From Larimichthys crocea (Eukaryota > Chordata > Actinopteri > Sciaenidae): a stretch of DNA of 64,000 bases. Positions 50,212 through 62,945 of this stretch are shown here, piece after piece (position 1 is the first letter of the stretch; each line of letters begins with the position of its first letter). Position numbers and translations under genes: made by a program. Below the pieces are notes generated by a model that saw nothing but the letters and a program-made list of their open reading frames with translations, did not search any database and was not told the origin of the DNA. Location: the NCBI RefSeq assembly GCF_000972845.2, contig NC_040013.1, positions 6,006,550 through 6,070,549 on the forward strand, read 5' to 3'.

Positions 50212-52883
50212 ATGGCTGACGTGGTGCAGCCGGACCCGAACAGTCTACAGCTACCCGGTGAGATACACACACACACAGTTTATACACATGCTTCGTTACT
50301 ATGGAAACCAGGTCAAAAAAACACTATCTTCTCTCTGCTTATCTTTTGGAGCATGGACACGTTGGCCTCTCCATGTCCCTCTCCCACTTGGGAATATTAC
50401 TCACATCAGATTCCAGTGACATTCCACTCATTCCAGTCCACTATAAATGTTCAATCTGATATCTCGGGGGCTTCAGGTTATGTGTGTTCACACCCTTACT
50501 TGCTCATCTCCAACGCTGAAAAATAAGGTTCTCTGCATGTGAACATGTATGTTAACATCAGCAGTTGAGGACAGTCCAATGATGGATACTTCCTTGTGAT
50601 AAGAGAGTTTTCCCACGGGTGCACATCAGCACAAACACACAGATACACAGGTTTGGAGATGCGTACGTGTGGCATATTTCCAGTGCTGAAACATGCTAAT
50701 GATGAGGTTTTAAACTTTATCCAAAGCTGCATCTTGTTATCTTTCTCTTTTCTTTTAATCCGCAGGTGATAATTTATCAGCCCCTTCGTCGCCTGCCACA
50801 GCTAGAAATGACTGCAGCATCACCCCCCTCACACCCTCACCCTCACCGGTAACTATGTACACACACACACACACACAGAATTACCACGGTCACTCCTACA
50901 CACCCTTTCCTCTCTACTTATTTTCTTTATATAGAGCTCTTAAACAAGACCTGTAAACCCACATCCACTTCTCACTGTTATTAGTGGTTTATAATAACAC
51001 TTACACTCACAGTTTAAAGTGAGGAGTAGGATTCAGACAAGTAACCTATAAAGACCACAGTCTGTGGTAAAGGAATATATACATTGGCACTAACTCTCAC
51101 GAGTACTAAAGTAGGACAGGAGAACAGGGGAAAGTACAGAGATCTCAACTTCTAATTTAAAGTTTCCCCTCTTAGAAACCAGTTATTGGTTTAAATCCCA
51201 CTTGTGCTTCCTTTCCAGACAGAAATGTTAGTCCACATTCACTGTGATGTTTGTATATGGTTACAAATTCTGTGAATTTCTTCCTTTAGGTGTTGACTAT
51301 AAACAAGTCTACAGCAGTGTGAGGCTGTACTTAATTCATCCTGAGGAGGACATGAATGCCTGTTCCAAAGTTTGTGGCAATCTATCCAATATCTGTTGAG
51401 ATATATCACTAGAAATAAAAACATTAGAGGAAGGGTCAAGGCCACAGAGTCGCACCGCCAGAGTGGTTAATAAAAAACAGGACAGTGATGAAAAGGAGAT
51501 GAATCAGATGAATCTCCCTTTCTTTCTCTCACAGAGGGTGGAGGTCCGACCTAGGATGTCCTGTCCGTTCTCAGTTGTCGTTGCGATAGACTTTGGGACG
51601 ACATCCAGTGGCTATGCGTTCAGCTTCACGCAGGACTCAGAAGCCATACACATGATGAAGTAAGACTCTTTGTTTACTGTCTCCAATTCTATTCTGTTCT
51701 ATTATTTTCTATTGTTGACATCATTTTCCAATCCATCAAGGCGCTGGGAGGGCGGCGACCCTGGAGTGGCCAATCAGAAGAGCCCGACGTGTCTGCTGCT
51801 GACTCCTGATTTGCGGTTCCACAGCTTTGGGTTTGCAGCACGGGACTTCTACCACGACCTGGACCCAGAGGAGGCCCGTCACTGGCTCTACTTTGATAAG
51901 TTCAAGATGAAGATCCACAGCACAAGTGTAAGAGAGATGAGAGAGGCAGAAGGATGTACAGCTAGTAGTGAAAGAAAGCCTGAGATAATAACCCTGATGA
52001 TGTCATAGTGATGTCATCAGGGTTAACGTGTCTTAGACTTAACAATTCAAATTTATAACAGAAAAACCTCTAATGAAGAAACTATCAAGTTGCATTGTGG
52101 GAAGTGTAGGATGCAGTGATTTTCGAACCATACTGAGGATTAAAAATCTGAATATCTTCGTTTTTGACCAAAGTGCAACATTAAACTGTCAAATTAGCCC
52201 TTGCAGCAGTGTTTCAGCAGTTGTGACTGTTTTTGCTCCAGGACCTCACCATGGAGACGGAGCTGGAGGCAGTCAATGGTCGGCGGGTTAGGGCCATCGA
52301 GGTGTTTGCTCACGCCCTGCATTTCTTCAGGGAACACGCTCTAAAGGTAAACTTTAAAGGCCCAGCTTATGATTGCAGTATGATGTCTATACACTGTTTA
52401 CATGTGTGTTATTTTTATATTTGTTTTGCAAGCCACGATGTTGCAGTTCTGTAGCTCATGAAGTGCATTGCTTTGTTTAGGTTTGGTTTGACGGAGACCC
52501 GTATGTTGAGTTTGATTTTGAGTGTCTTACCAAAGAAAGTGTTTTCATTGATTCTGTTTCAGGAAGTGAAGGATCAGTCGTCATCAGTGCTGGAGGGAGA
52601 GGAGATCAGATGGGTAATCACTGTCCCTGCTGTGTGGAGACAACCTGCCAAACAGTTCATGAGAGAGGCTGCGTACCTGGTAAGACACACACACACAACT
52701 ATAACTTGTTCTATGCATGTTGTATGACTAACACACACATGTGAGTCTGTGTGAGTGTGTGTGACAGGGAGAAAGGAAGAACAACAAGAAGATGGAAAGA
52801 AAGGCAGCATATAAAGCATGAGATAACAGCAGTCTGATTAATGTTCCCATGGAAGATCAGTTACTATTCTTTCTCACACACAC

Positions 52884-52920
<37 letters not shown>

Positions 52921-54240
52921 CCCTGTATATCTTGCCACCAACATACACACTATTGCTCAGCGTACTATACGCATTACAATGGGTTGTAGGAAGTGTGCGT
53001 ACACAGACAGGAATGCAGGGCGTCCTATCACAATATGTATCAATGGGAAGGGACCGACCTATATGTGTGTGTGTGTGTAGGTGTGTGAGTGTGTATGTGT
53101 GTGCATTACATGTTCAATAGTTCATGGGAAAGACTGTACAACCTTTTACTTTTAATGTCATGCCTCCCTCATTCCTGTTCCCTCTGTTTAATTTTGAAAT
53201 TTTTACACACACGCGTGCTGCGATCAATTTGTCAAATATTATCTCTCATCTGCCCTTCACTCACCCGGGTACATACATAAATAGTCTGATGAATACACAC
53301 TAATCACATGCACGTTGACATTATACGTACACACACCCTGCACCGCCTCCCAGATTGAGGCCGTCGGGGTGTGTGTGCTTCCTGCTGATGATGATGTCAT
53401 CAGAAGTGAACAATGAGGGAGACCGGCGTACAAACACAGGAAGTGGTGTCCAGACCCCCGCCCTGCACACACACACACACACACACGCACACACACACAC
53501 ACACACACATGCACACATCATTCCAGCCACTCAACTTTACTCCCAATACATCAAGACTAATGCTTTTATACCAACTCATTTCCTAATGGCACTTTATAAG
53601 GAGCAAAGCTGAGAACTGTTTTTTTAATACTAGTATGTCTCATTTTCTCTGTTTTTTTTTCTTTCTCTTATTCAGTCATCAAGTATCTCAATACAGTCAA
53701 AAACATTGCATGATAATAAAAAATAACAATAATGATAATAATAGTGATGCTCATATTTTTTCCTCCTCCAGGCTGGTCTGGTGTCTCCCGACTGTCCCGA
53801 GCAGCTCCTCATCGCTCTGGAACCAGAAGCTGCGTCCATTTACTGCCGCAAGCTCCGCCTCCATCAGGTGATCGACCTGAGCTTGCAACCAATCACAAAT
53901 GGCCTCGATCTGGAGGGGTCCAGGCCCTTCGACTCCAGCTTCAGACAAGGTAGTGAAGAGAAAGAGAAAGAGAGAGAGAGAGATGGAGAAAGAGAGAGAG
54001 AGAGTCTGTGTGTGTTGGTGTGTGTACTTTTTCTGTGGGTGTCTTCATATAGAGTTTGTCATTAACATGAAACCACACTGTGTTCCTGGAAATGTTGTTG
54101 TTTGACTCCCCCCTTTGGGGATTGTGGCTTTTTGCAATGCAACTGCATTTGTGTGCGTGAAAAGAAAGAGAGAGCACTGAGGGTAAAGATCTGACTTCAG
54201 ATACTGCTTGTGGTTTTGCTTCATGACTTTGCAGTTGTGT

Positions 54241-54284
<44 letters not shown>

Positions 54285-55746
54285 AGCTTGTGTGCACAGG
54301 CCATGTGTGTCAGACAAACTAAGTTTGAAAGTATCCAGAGAGGTTATTTCTGCCATCCAGGGTTGATTTACTGTACACAATATTGGGCAACTGGCATTGG
54401 AGAGTAGTATAAAGTCATGTGGTTTAATCATCAGCACAAACGATACATGTAACAAAATATGTGGTTCTTTCATAAAAAGTCAAAGGAACGGGCTTTAAAT
54501 TTAGAAAAGACGAGCTGAACTAAAGTTTACGCTTTATAAAAAACACTTCTCTTTCAGTGTCCATTTCAGATGACCGGAGAAACTATGGCACAGATTTCTG
54601 TTCACAGTTGCAAGGAGGAAACATTTTGAATTTGCTGCAGCTCTATTTCAAGCCTGGCTTTTTCTTAAGGACTTTATAGCATTTGGAGCCAGCGTAACAA
54701 GCCATAAACACTGACATATTACCACTTTATAAAGTTCATTTTACAAACGTGCAAGTAAACAGCTGCAGACACACGTCCAGAAGATACAGAGCAACATTAG
54801 TATTCATTGAAAAAAAGAGTTTCTGGCAATCAAAATAATGCAAGTTTAGTGTTATTTTTCTTTTTAGCTTTTGTTTTGGTCTCCTCTCTTAAAGGATCTG
54901 GCTCATTAGAAGCTGAATGCTTCACTCTGTATCTGTCATGCCTGTTGAGCCTGAGAAACCACACTGATGAGAACAGTGAGAGTGAACAAAACAGTCGCAG
55001 GACAGAAAACCAAAACAATGAGCTGAAAGATGCTAAAACACAACATGTAGCCGAGGGCGACTGCAGAGTCGGGTTTGGATTTCATGCAACTTCTTCCACA
55101 TTTGACCCATTGTTAATATAAAAGTATTGAATAGTGGAGCTTTAAACATGTGGGGACCAGCAACTCTGCATCCTATAATGTTGCAACATAGCATGCAGAT
55201 CAAAAAGCTTACATGAGTGCATAACATTTTTAAATAAATGTACAACTAAAAGCGACAACTTAAACTATAACAGCTCCATATCAAAGCTGCATTGAAGCAT
55301 TTGTGTTTGCAGGAAAATGCTACTAAATTGCAGCGAAGGAACAAAGAGCGATTTCAGGCTGGGAAAAACAGGCGACCGATGCATAATTCAGTGAACGAAC
55401 ATGCCGTCCAAAATCCCCTGCACAGGCCCACTTATACATATCCAGTCAGTGACACGCACACAAAGAACATTCACACACGCACACAAAGACACACACTAAA
55501 CACAGGATATTGTAATTGGAACAAGGTGCAGTGAGACTATGATCTCACCCCCTCCCGGCTTGTCATTCTCCCTCTCCTTCACTCACGTTCATTTTTCTTT
55601 CTTTTCCCTCCGTCTCTCCAGAACTTGCTCCCTCTCTGACTTTGCACAAACAGACACACACACTTGGCACCACGGTCATGGTTTTTTACTATCTTTAGCT
55701 TTTATTCCACCTCATTTCGTCTCCAAAGATAGCACCGGGGAGTCAT

Positions 55747-55791
<45 letters not shown>

Positions 55792-58700
55792 TTTTCTTTT
55801 CTGCTGTTTCAAATAGTTGTAAATGGTTTCCAGACTTGCATTTCATTCATCACCCCCCATACAAAGACACACACTCACACATAGACGCGCATACATTACC
55901 TCCTGCGTCATCCAAGGCCTTAAAACAACTGTACTTGCTTTCAAGACAATGTAGTCATTGTTGCTCAATGTTTCTTTCTTTCTTTCTTTCTTTTTTGCTT
56001 TTCCCACCGCAGTTCTATTATACCCTCCTCTTATTCTAATTTGTGTGGTGTGTAGAGCTCGTGGGGTTTGAAGGAATCTAGTATAAACCACTGTGACCTA
56101 AATTATACAAACACTTCGCTACAGAATGTCAAACCTATGACTTACGACACACACTCACGTACACACTCACTTTTACATCAGGACCATAGCTTACCTACGA
56201 CCCTGCCATTTTTTTTTTCAACCCTCCCTTATTTGATCTGTAATTATTTCTCATCTTAAAGCCATTATGTCTCATTTCAAAGGTTCGCGTCCACGTATGG
56301 AGGCATAATGTATCTGCTCTGTCAAACAGGCTGTCAGGTATTTATGTCAGCTGTGTTTGAGCTGTGGTTGCTGTTTTCGTTGGCCTCCATTCGTACTCTT
56401 AACCTGCCAGTCAGGCGCTTTACATGTTGCGAATGAAGAGAGAGAGTTGAAATGTGAGAGTGATCTTAATTTCCAACAAATTGCTTCGGTCATGCGAAAA
56501 CATTATGACTGGTTTTGGTATGTTGTTCTTGTTTTACTTAGATCAAAAGACTTTATACTTTTCGTTTGGTAAATGTCACAACCTCATGGATTATGAAACT
56601 AGTTTGAGCCTTATTATACTGTATAAATTGAAAACAGTCACCTTCATTATGTTGAAAGTGATGATTTTTTCATGTTTGACGCCACGGTGTGTTTATACAG
56701 ACAAAGAATGTTACACGCTTGTGGTAAACGCTGATATTTCAGGGGGACAAGAACTCCTACTTGTGCCCATAGGATGAAGAAATCCTTGCATTGCCTCTGT
56801 CTATGAAAGATGAATATGTATATGTGTACAGTAGCAAGGTCTTATGTTACACTCTGTATGTAAACCTGCGTTATTTATTTTTTGGCTGAAGCAGGTTGTA
56901 AACAACATCGACATCATCACTCCTTAAGTTGAACATGTGGCAAACAGTGGTTTACTTACACGTCCAGCAGGAAACACAGAGTGTTGATTTTGAGTCGTGT
57001 ACAGAGCTGGAGCTGGGAGGTGATTAGCCTATTTTTGCATAAATACTGCAGCAAGCAGCTGGAAACAGTTCGCCTGCTGGTTTGAAAATATGCCGACAAA
57101 TCAGAAATGTCAAAGTGAACAATTTGTGGCTTGAGTTATTTGCTGGAAGCTTTGCTTAGCAAACAACAGTTTATCCAGTCACCAAGTACTTCTGTGGGTC
57201 TGCAGCAACAGTGCTGGTTGCCTGGTAACCTCGCTGTAGTTAGAAGTACAGTAAGTCACTCAACCCGACACCATAAATGTACGTATGTGCTGTATGAATG
57301 ACATGGTAATTAGTGAGCTATAGAGGTATTTTTGAACCAGATGTTGTATCTCAACTCAGGTACTTCCATTAGTACACTTCTACATAGTGTACCTCCTGGT
57401 GTAGTGCAGTAATTTCTGCAATTTGAGTATAGCAATTGTGCACTTACCGAAAATGACAGTCCATACAATTTTACTGCTTCTTTTTCTTCACCAAATTGCG
57501 ACCGGGCAGAGCATTAGAGCAAACATTTGACTGCAGAAATATAAATCTAAAACATATGTACATTATGATATTCTTGCAACCGCTTCAGCTCCAGCAGCTT
57601 CCCCTGACACCATTTTCACAATGCCGGTGGTCCCACCCCGTTCGAGTGCACCATTCAGGTACTCACAGTACACTGCATTTTTATATAATTGACAGTGTAA
57701 ACACAAAAATAGCAAGTGTGGAAGTATGGAAGTACGCAAGGTAAGACACAGCATTAGAAAGCTTTAAGGAGCTTCAGCTTTTTCTTGTTACACTCTCAAA
57801 AAGACAGTGAAAAGGCAAATTTCCCCGCAAATGGTGCACTGTATCTTCAAATTTCTCTTTAAATGTCAAAATAATGAGCAATCTTAATCTTAAGTGGGTC
57901 AGCATTCCTCAGCCTCGCTGGTCATAAATAAAGTGAAGAAACTGCTGATGATAATGTCTGGTTTTCTGTTTTATCAAACCTTAAGCTTGACTGCTTATTT
58001 TCTCAGTTGGCAGATCAAACAAAAAAACAAAAAAAACTCGCTTCCTGTCTGAACACAGAGAGAGAAGGCCATATGAACAAGATAACCATTATGTTTCACT
58101 TAAATGTGACTTCTTTGAACTGATTTAATGACGTGCTTGTGCAACAGAGATCATCATCCATAACTCAAGCTGGATGTAAATATGTTGTGCACTTCTGTGT
58201 ATTTAGTTTGTGTGTGTTTGTTGCAGCGAGGGAACAGCTGAGGCGATCCAGACACAGCAGGACGTTCCTGGTGGAGAGTGGGACCGGAGAGCTGTGGTCA
58301 GAGCTACAGACTGGTAAGTGTGTGTGTGTGTGTCATAGACAGACCCCACAAAGATATTAATGATTTTGACTTTTAACCCCTGCACACTGACTAGGGGTAT
58401 CAAACACACTTCTCTCTCAGCGTTCTTTGCCAGTTCAGCGTGGTTTATGTTTCCACACATTATCTACAATATCTGTCTGTTTAAATTGGTGTACTGAAAA
58501 ACAAATTGCGGTTTTAAATACTCTTGGTTGCATGTTATTCTCTTGACTTTAACTCCTGTCTACCTCAACTTAAAAATGTAAAAAAAAAAATTCAATATTC
58601 AAAATATTCAAGCACTGCGATTTATGCCATCTCTGAGCTAGCAGCATGTCAGTGCTGGTCCCCACATCATGACACCTGCCACCATTCAGAATTATGTGAC

Positions 58701-61700
58701 TGTCATTCATTCAAATATTAATATGGAGCCTGGAGAGTGCCACCAGAATAAGACTTTTACAGTATTTAATTCAAACCAGTTGATACAGTTATTATACATT
58801 AAATGACTAAATTAATTTGTAAAACATCTTTTAAATATATTTTTCAGTGTGTGAATGTGTCTAGTTTTCATATTCCATCTTCATTTGTCTCCTTCTTGTG
58901 GAATGTCATGTTTCCAGTGTGTGTGTGTGTGTGGGTGTTTTCCCTGAAACTCTTCAACCAGCGGACCCTTGCTGTAACATGAATATTTTCCATTTTGTGA
59001 TAAAAAGTTCACAGATTTTTACTTTATTCCTTTTAAACTACATTTATGAACCTACTAAAAAATAATTTATGTTAAAAATGTCAGAGTGAAGTAGCAACAT
59101 TTTTGTAATTTGGGTATACGAGCTGATCGCCTTTATATGCAGTATATTGTGTTATATATTGGATATGTTTTTGTTTAATTTTATGTTTCTGTATGTTTGA
59201 ATGAATAAAAACTTTAATGACAATAAAAGAAGTCACAATTGTACAAGAACAGGGTTGTAATGTTAAAAGTATAATATTTTTTGAAAGGATCCACACGTTT
59301 GTACCATGTCACTCTTAACTCCTCTTCACAACCACAAAATGTACAACCCACAGTGTCAAGTTTGGCCTGGGATGATAAAATCCCACCCAGGGGATCAAAT
59401 TCAGCCCCGTTCTCTGGTTTTACACAAAGCTTTTTCATTCTGGTGAGCCATGACAACAATCTGAGGAGCCACGCGCCCCTGCTGACCCTTTCTGATCCCT
59501 TTCCCGTCCACACACAGGAAGGACCCAGCCCATGGGACTCTCTGCAATGTGTATAAACCAAAAAGAGTAGAAGCCTTGTTTTATCTTCCTCCTCTTGCTT
59601 TTTCTTCTCTTATCCTTCACTTCATTTTTCATTTTTGTTCTTTTCTGTTGATCTTGTTTTTTTTTGTCTTTCTCACTCATACTTATGTTTAGGGTGTGTT
59701 CAACTATACTCAACGTTTTATCGCTGAACATATCATAAACACACACACACACACACACACATACACACACACACTCGCAGATGGAGTCCAGCAATCACAG
59801 ATGCCTGGGGGTTGTTTATGTTTGAGGGTCCGCTGGTTGAAGAGTTTCAGGGAAAACACCCACACACACACACACACTGGAAACATGACATTCCACAAAA
59901 AATGAAGACACGTTATCATCCACAATTTCCTCCCACAGATTTAGGAGAATCGTCATGTTCTTCTAGTTTTGTGTAACATATTTCCTGGCTGTGATTAAAC
60001 CGATAAGCTGGTTTATTAAAAATATCAGATTTTATGACAAGGTATTAAAACTGTGTGTGTGTTTGGGAACTCTTTGTGCAGGTGACAGGTATGTCGTTGC
60101 AGACTGTGGAGGAGGGACAGTTGACCTGACAGTCCATCAGATCGAGCAGCCACAGGGGACTCTTAAAGAGCTTTACAAAGCATCAGGTACAAACTTAACC
60201 AAACTGAAACACAAAAACAACCAAATTCTTTTCAGTTTCTAAAGCTGTAGTTTTTCTTCCAGGCGGTCCGTATGGTGCTGTTGGGGTGGACCTGGCCTTC
60301 GAAGCCATGCTGTGCCAGATCTTTGGCGAGGACTTCATCCAGAGTTTCAAAGCCAAGCGGCCAGCGGCCTGGGTGGACCTCACCATCGCATTCGAGGCGA
60401 GGAAACGGACGGCGGCGCCGGGCAGGGCCAATGCCCTCAACATCTCCCTGCCCTTCTCTTTCATCGACTACTACAAGAGACACAGGGGGCAAAGTGTGGA
60501 GGCCGCCCTGAGGAGGAGCAAGTGAGTGCAGGCTGGGACAAGTCTGGATTGATTTAGTGTATCTGTAACGGCAGTGATCCGAACTCTCTCCTCTCTGTGT
60601 GTCAGCATGAACATAGTGAAGTGGTCGTCCCAGGGAATGCTGCGGCTGACACAGGAAGCCATGAACGAGCTCTTCCAGCCGACCATCATCAATATTGTCA
60701 AACACATTGGTAAGAGACACACATAGATGTGTGTACACACTATGGGGTTTCTGGCATGCATACAGTGGAACTCTAAACTCTTATTTTGTTGCGATTAGAT
60801 TCCTAAAAATAGAATAAAATATGAATATAATCAAAAATGACTCTAAAACATGACGGTTTATGTGTAAAATGAAATGCCAACAGACAAGAACATCATATTT
60901 AAAGAACCACTCATCTGTTTTGTTTGTGTTTTTCTTTTTTTTTTGGCCACCTGGGGGCAGAACTCCACAACAAGCTGAACATTAGCTCACAGTTATTGAC
61001 ATGCTATTACCTTCATGACACTTGAAACAACTTCTTCACAAAAGTGTATCTGACAATCCAAAAAAAACATTCACTCTCTTTTAGCTCTGTTTGGGTCTCT
61101 ACCATCTCCTCTATGCTCTTTAGCTGCTAAATGCTTTGTCAGTTATTTGGTGTTGGGCTGGTACAGAAGGTTTTTGAAGCTGTCTCCTGCTGCTGGAAAC
61201 AAAGTTGATGAAAGCAGAAAGAACAAATCAAAAAAGTAAAGTTGTGGGTCGTAAACCAAAGCAAACCAAAACAATGAAAGTCAATAAAAGAGGCTAAAAA
61301 TCTTGGTACAGCTGATGGGAACTGCAGCGTATTCATCACTACAAGCAACTCCTTTCACATAGCACAGAGTCATTTTATCCATTGTTAATAAAAAAAATAT
61401 TTGATTTGTGCAGCTTTAATGCACGTAGGTGGGAATTGGGTTTGTTTTGACTCTCACATGCTGTCCAAACCTCTGACCTCACAAGATGACAAGCTGCCAG
61501 AACTTGACTGAGCTACTTGTTTGCTTTCAAATGGGCATTGTGAGTCTGATTGGTAAAAAGGATAAAACAACACCAACTACAGCTTTAGACCAAGTAAAAC
61601 AAACTTTGAGTGTAATGGCTTCCTTAGTGTCCCTTATTCTGCATGCGGGTGACTTCATTGTTTGCTTTTTCAGCTTTGTCAAGACAGAAAAACTGAGTGC

Positions 61701-62945
61701 CTGTTTTAAATCAGTCACATTCCAGTGGTACATTCAAAACCAGGAGACTGGGTTTGTAGTATGTAGCTTTGCTTGCCTTTATTGGATTACTATAGGACAA
61801 AGAGTGAGGGGCAAGAATGGGTTTTCATGTATCAAATTGAAGACATAGAAAATCGTAGCTGATGAAAACGGAGTAAAGGTCAACATTTCTCCATGAAACA
61901 TCCAGTGATAGTACACTTCTCCTCCACTTATTTTCCTCCCTAACTTCTCAAAAGAACACACATTGCCCAGACACTCCAATCAAGTCCGTTGAAGGTCACT
62001 GATAGCTTAGTTTCTTGAAGATGTTTCACCTCTCATCCTTCGGTTCCAGAAGTGAGGAAGCCTCTTGGATGGGACGAAACGTTCTCAAGAAACTAAGCTA
62101 GACCAGTTGCCGCCAATGATCTTCAACAGATAATGAACAGATGACTTGATGGACTAAAAATCATCAGACGCCCCAGTCACATGCCTTCTTTCCTCTCTGA
62201 CAGAGGAACTGATGGTAAAGCCGGAGGTGCGTGGTGTACGTTTCCTCTTCCTGGTTGGTGGTTTTGCGGAGTCGCCCATGCTGCAGAAAGCAGTCCAGAG
62301 AGCATTGGGGCGGACATGTCGCATCATCATCCCCCATGACGTTGGACTGACCATACTGAAGGGTGCTGTTCTCTTTGGACTGGATCCCACTGTGGTGAGT
62401 GCTCAAGAGTTCCTGTTAGTCCTGGACTAGCTCTTTCCACACATGTTCTAACGCCCTCGCTCTCACAGGTCAGAGTGCGTCGATGTCCCCTGACCTACGG
62501 TGTTGGCGTCTTGAACCGGTTCGTTGAGGGACGCCACCCTCGTGACAAACTCCTCATCAAGGAAGGCCGCGAGTGGTGCACCGACATCCTTGACCGCTTC
62601 GTCTCTGTCGACCAGTCGGTGGCTCTGGGGGAGGTCGTGAAACGGAGCTACACGCCAGCTCGTCTGGGCCAACGGAAGATCATTATCAACATATACTGCA
62701 GCACGACGGACGACGTCACATACATCTCTGATCCTGGAGTCAGGAAGTGCGGGACAATAACTTTAGACCTGCCAGAACCTTTACCACTACCAGGAGCAGT
62801 GGGAGGAGCAGGAGCAGGAGGAGGTCCAGAGAGAAGAGAGATCAGAGCGACCATGCAGTTTGGAGACACGGAGATCAAAGTCACAGCTGTTGACGTCATG
62901 TCTAACCGCTCTGTCCGGGCTTCCATAGACTTCCTGTCTAACTAA
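50212..62945 (+). CDS. hspa12b: Heat shock protein family A member 12B, 13 coding exons
   Basis: Coding exons: 50212-50257, 50766-50848, 51535-51659, 51741-51927, 52242-52346, 52563-52679, 53772-53949, 58227-58313, 60082-60186, 60263-60521, 60606-60709, 62204-62394, 62469-62945. All phases join, giving 687 residues (human HSPA12B 686). It is an atypical HSP70-like protein with the actin/HSP70 ATPase fold but without a standard substrate-binding domain; in mammals it is mainly endothelial and linked to angiogenesis. Visible motifs: phosphate-1 [16 protein letters not shown] (Asp62), [44 protein letters not shown], phosphate-2 [16 protein letters not shown] (Asp317), and adenosine motif [12 protein letters not shown] (about 479-490). 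It ends [10 protein letters not shown]. The [31 protein letters not shown] and [17 protein letters not shown] phrases fit 12B, not 12A. A short Gly/Ala run near the end is lineage-specific. ATTAAA at 63231-63236 may be the poly(A) signal. Confidence 0.97.
52874..52917. repeat. CA microsatellite in hspa12b intron
   Basis: About 44 bases of CA with one CG interruption. Confidence 0.85.
53466..53510. repeat. CA microsatellite in hspa12b intron
   Basis: About 45 bases of CA with a single CG interruption, of the same design as the tract at 52874-52917. Confidence 0.85.
53950..58226 (+). other. hspa12b: Largest hspa12b coding intron (4.3 kb)
   Basis: Starts with a GA-rich tract (53950-54003). It also contains TG (54245-54281) and CA (55750-55787) microsatellites, a pyrimidine-rich part at 55540-55640 and a TTTC run at 55973-55993. 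No coding exon is recognised: human HSPA12B joins the same residues (SFRQ to AREQL) across this point, so none is missing. Confidence 0.65.
58896..58969 (+). repeat. 74-bp inverted repeat, left arm
   Basis: Runs from TTGTGGAATGTCATGTTTCC through (TG)8 and GGGTGTTTTCCCTGAAAC to CCAGCGGACCCT. It is the exact reverse complement of 59825-59898, including the number of TG units. The arms lie in the hspa12b intron 58314-60081. See findings. Confidence 0.9.
59738..59773. repeat. CA microsatellite between the inverted arms
   Basis: Two CA runs separated by a TA step, just inside the right arm of the inverted repeat. Confidence 0.8.
59825..59898 (-). repeat. 74-bp inverted repeat, right arm
   Basis: Runs from AGGGTCCGCTGGTTGAAGAG through (CA)8 to GGAAACATGACATTCCACAA. 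It pairs perfectly with the left arm across an 855-base spacer. No matching target-site duplication is seen at the outer ends. Confidence 0.9.
61069..61134 (-). repeat. Dispersed repeat family A, inverted copy
   Basis: In reverse it reads 'gcatttagcagctaaagagc', then 'agatggtagagacccaaaca' and 'gagctaaaagagagtgaatg', matching the right half of 49847-49960. Confidence 0.6.
61983..62130. repeat. Fold-back repeat (TTTCTTGAAGATGTTTCACC type)
   Basis: AGCTTAGTTTCTTGA at 62004-62018 is repeated inverted at 62085-62099, and the pairing continues imperfectly into GATGTTTCACC / GGGACGAAACGTTC. Outer segments GTTGAAGGTCACTG (left) and CAATGATCTTCAAC (right) also pair. The sequence matches a widespread teleost repeat whose class I cannot name. 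Confidence 0.6.

Larger units (their letters stand above)
60710..62203 (+). other. hspa12b: hspa12b intron with repeats
   Basis: This 1.5 kb intron carries the inverted copy of dispersed repeat family A (61069-61134) and a fold-back element (61983-62130). The 120-codon open frame at 61486-61848 has no recognisable content. Confidence 0.6.

Noticed and set aside
55539..56039. 166-codon plus-strand frame in the large hspa12b intron
   Set aside because: Built from pyrimidine-rich and CA-repeat sequence (His-Thr runs), so low complexity rather than coding.
59214..59561. Minus-strand frame between the two inverted arms, considered as a transposase remnant
   Set aside because: No catalytic or zinc-finger pattern of a transposase, and no target duplications at the arms.
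61486..61848. 120-codon plus-strand frame in an hspa12b intron
   Set aside because: No homology recognised, and the flanking sequence consists of repeats. The hspa12b frame is complete without it.
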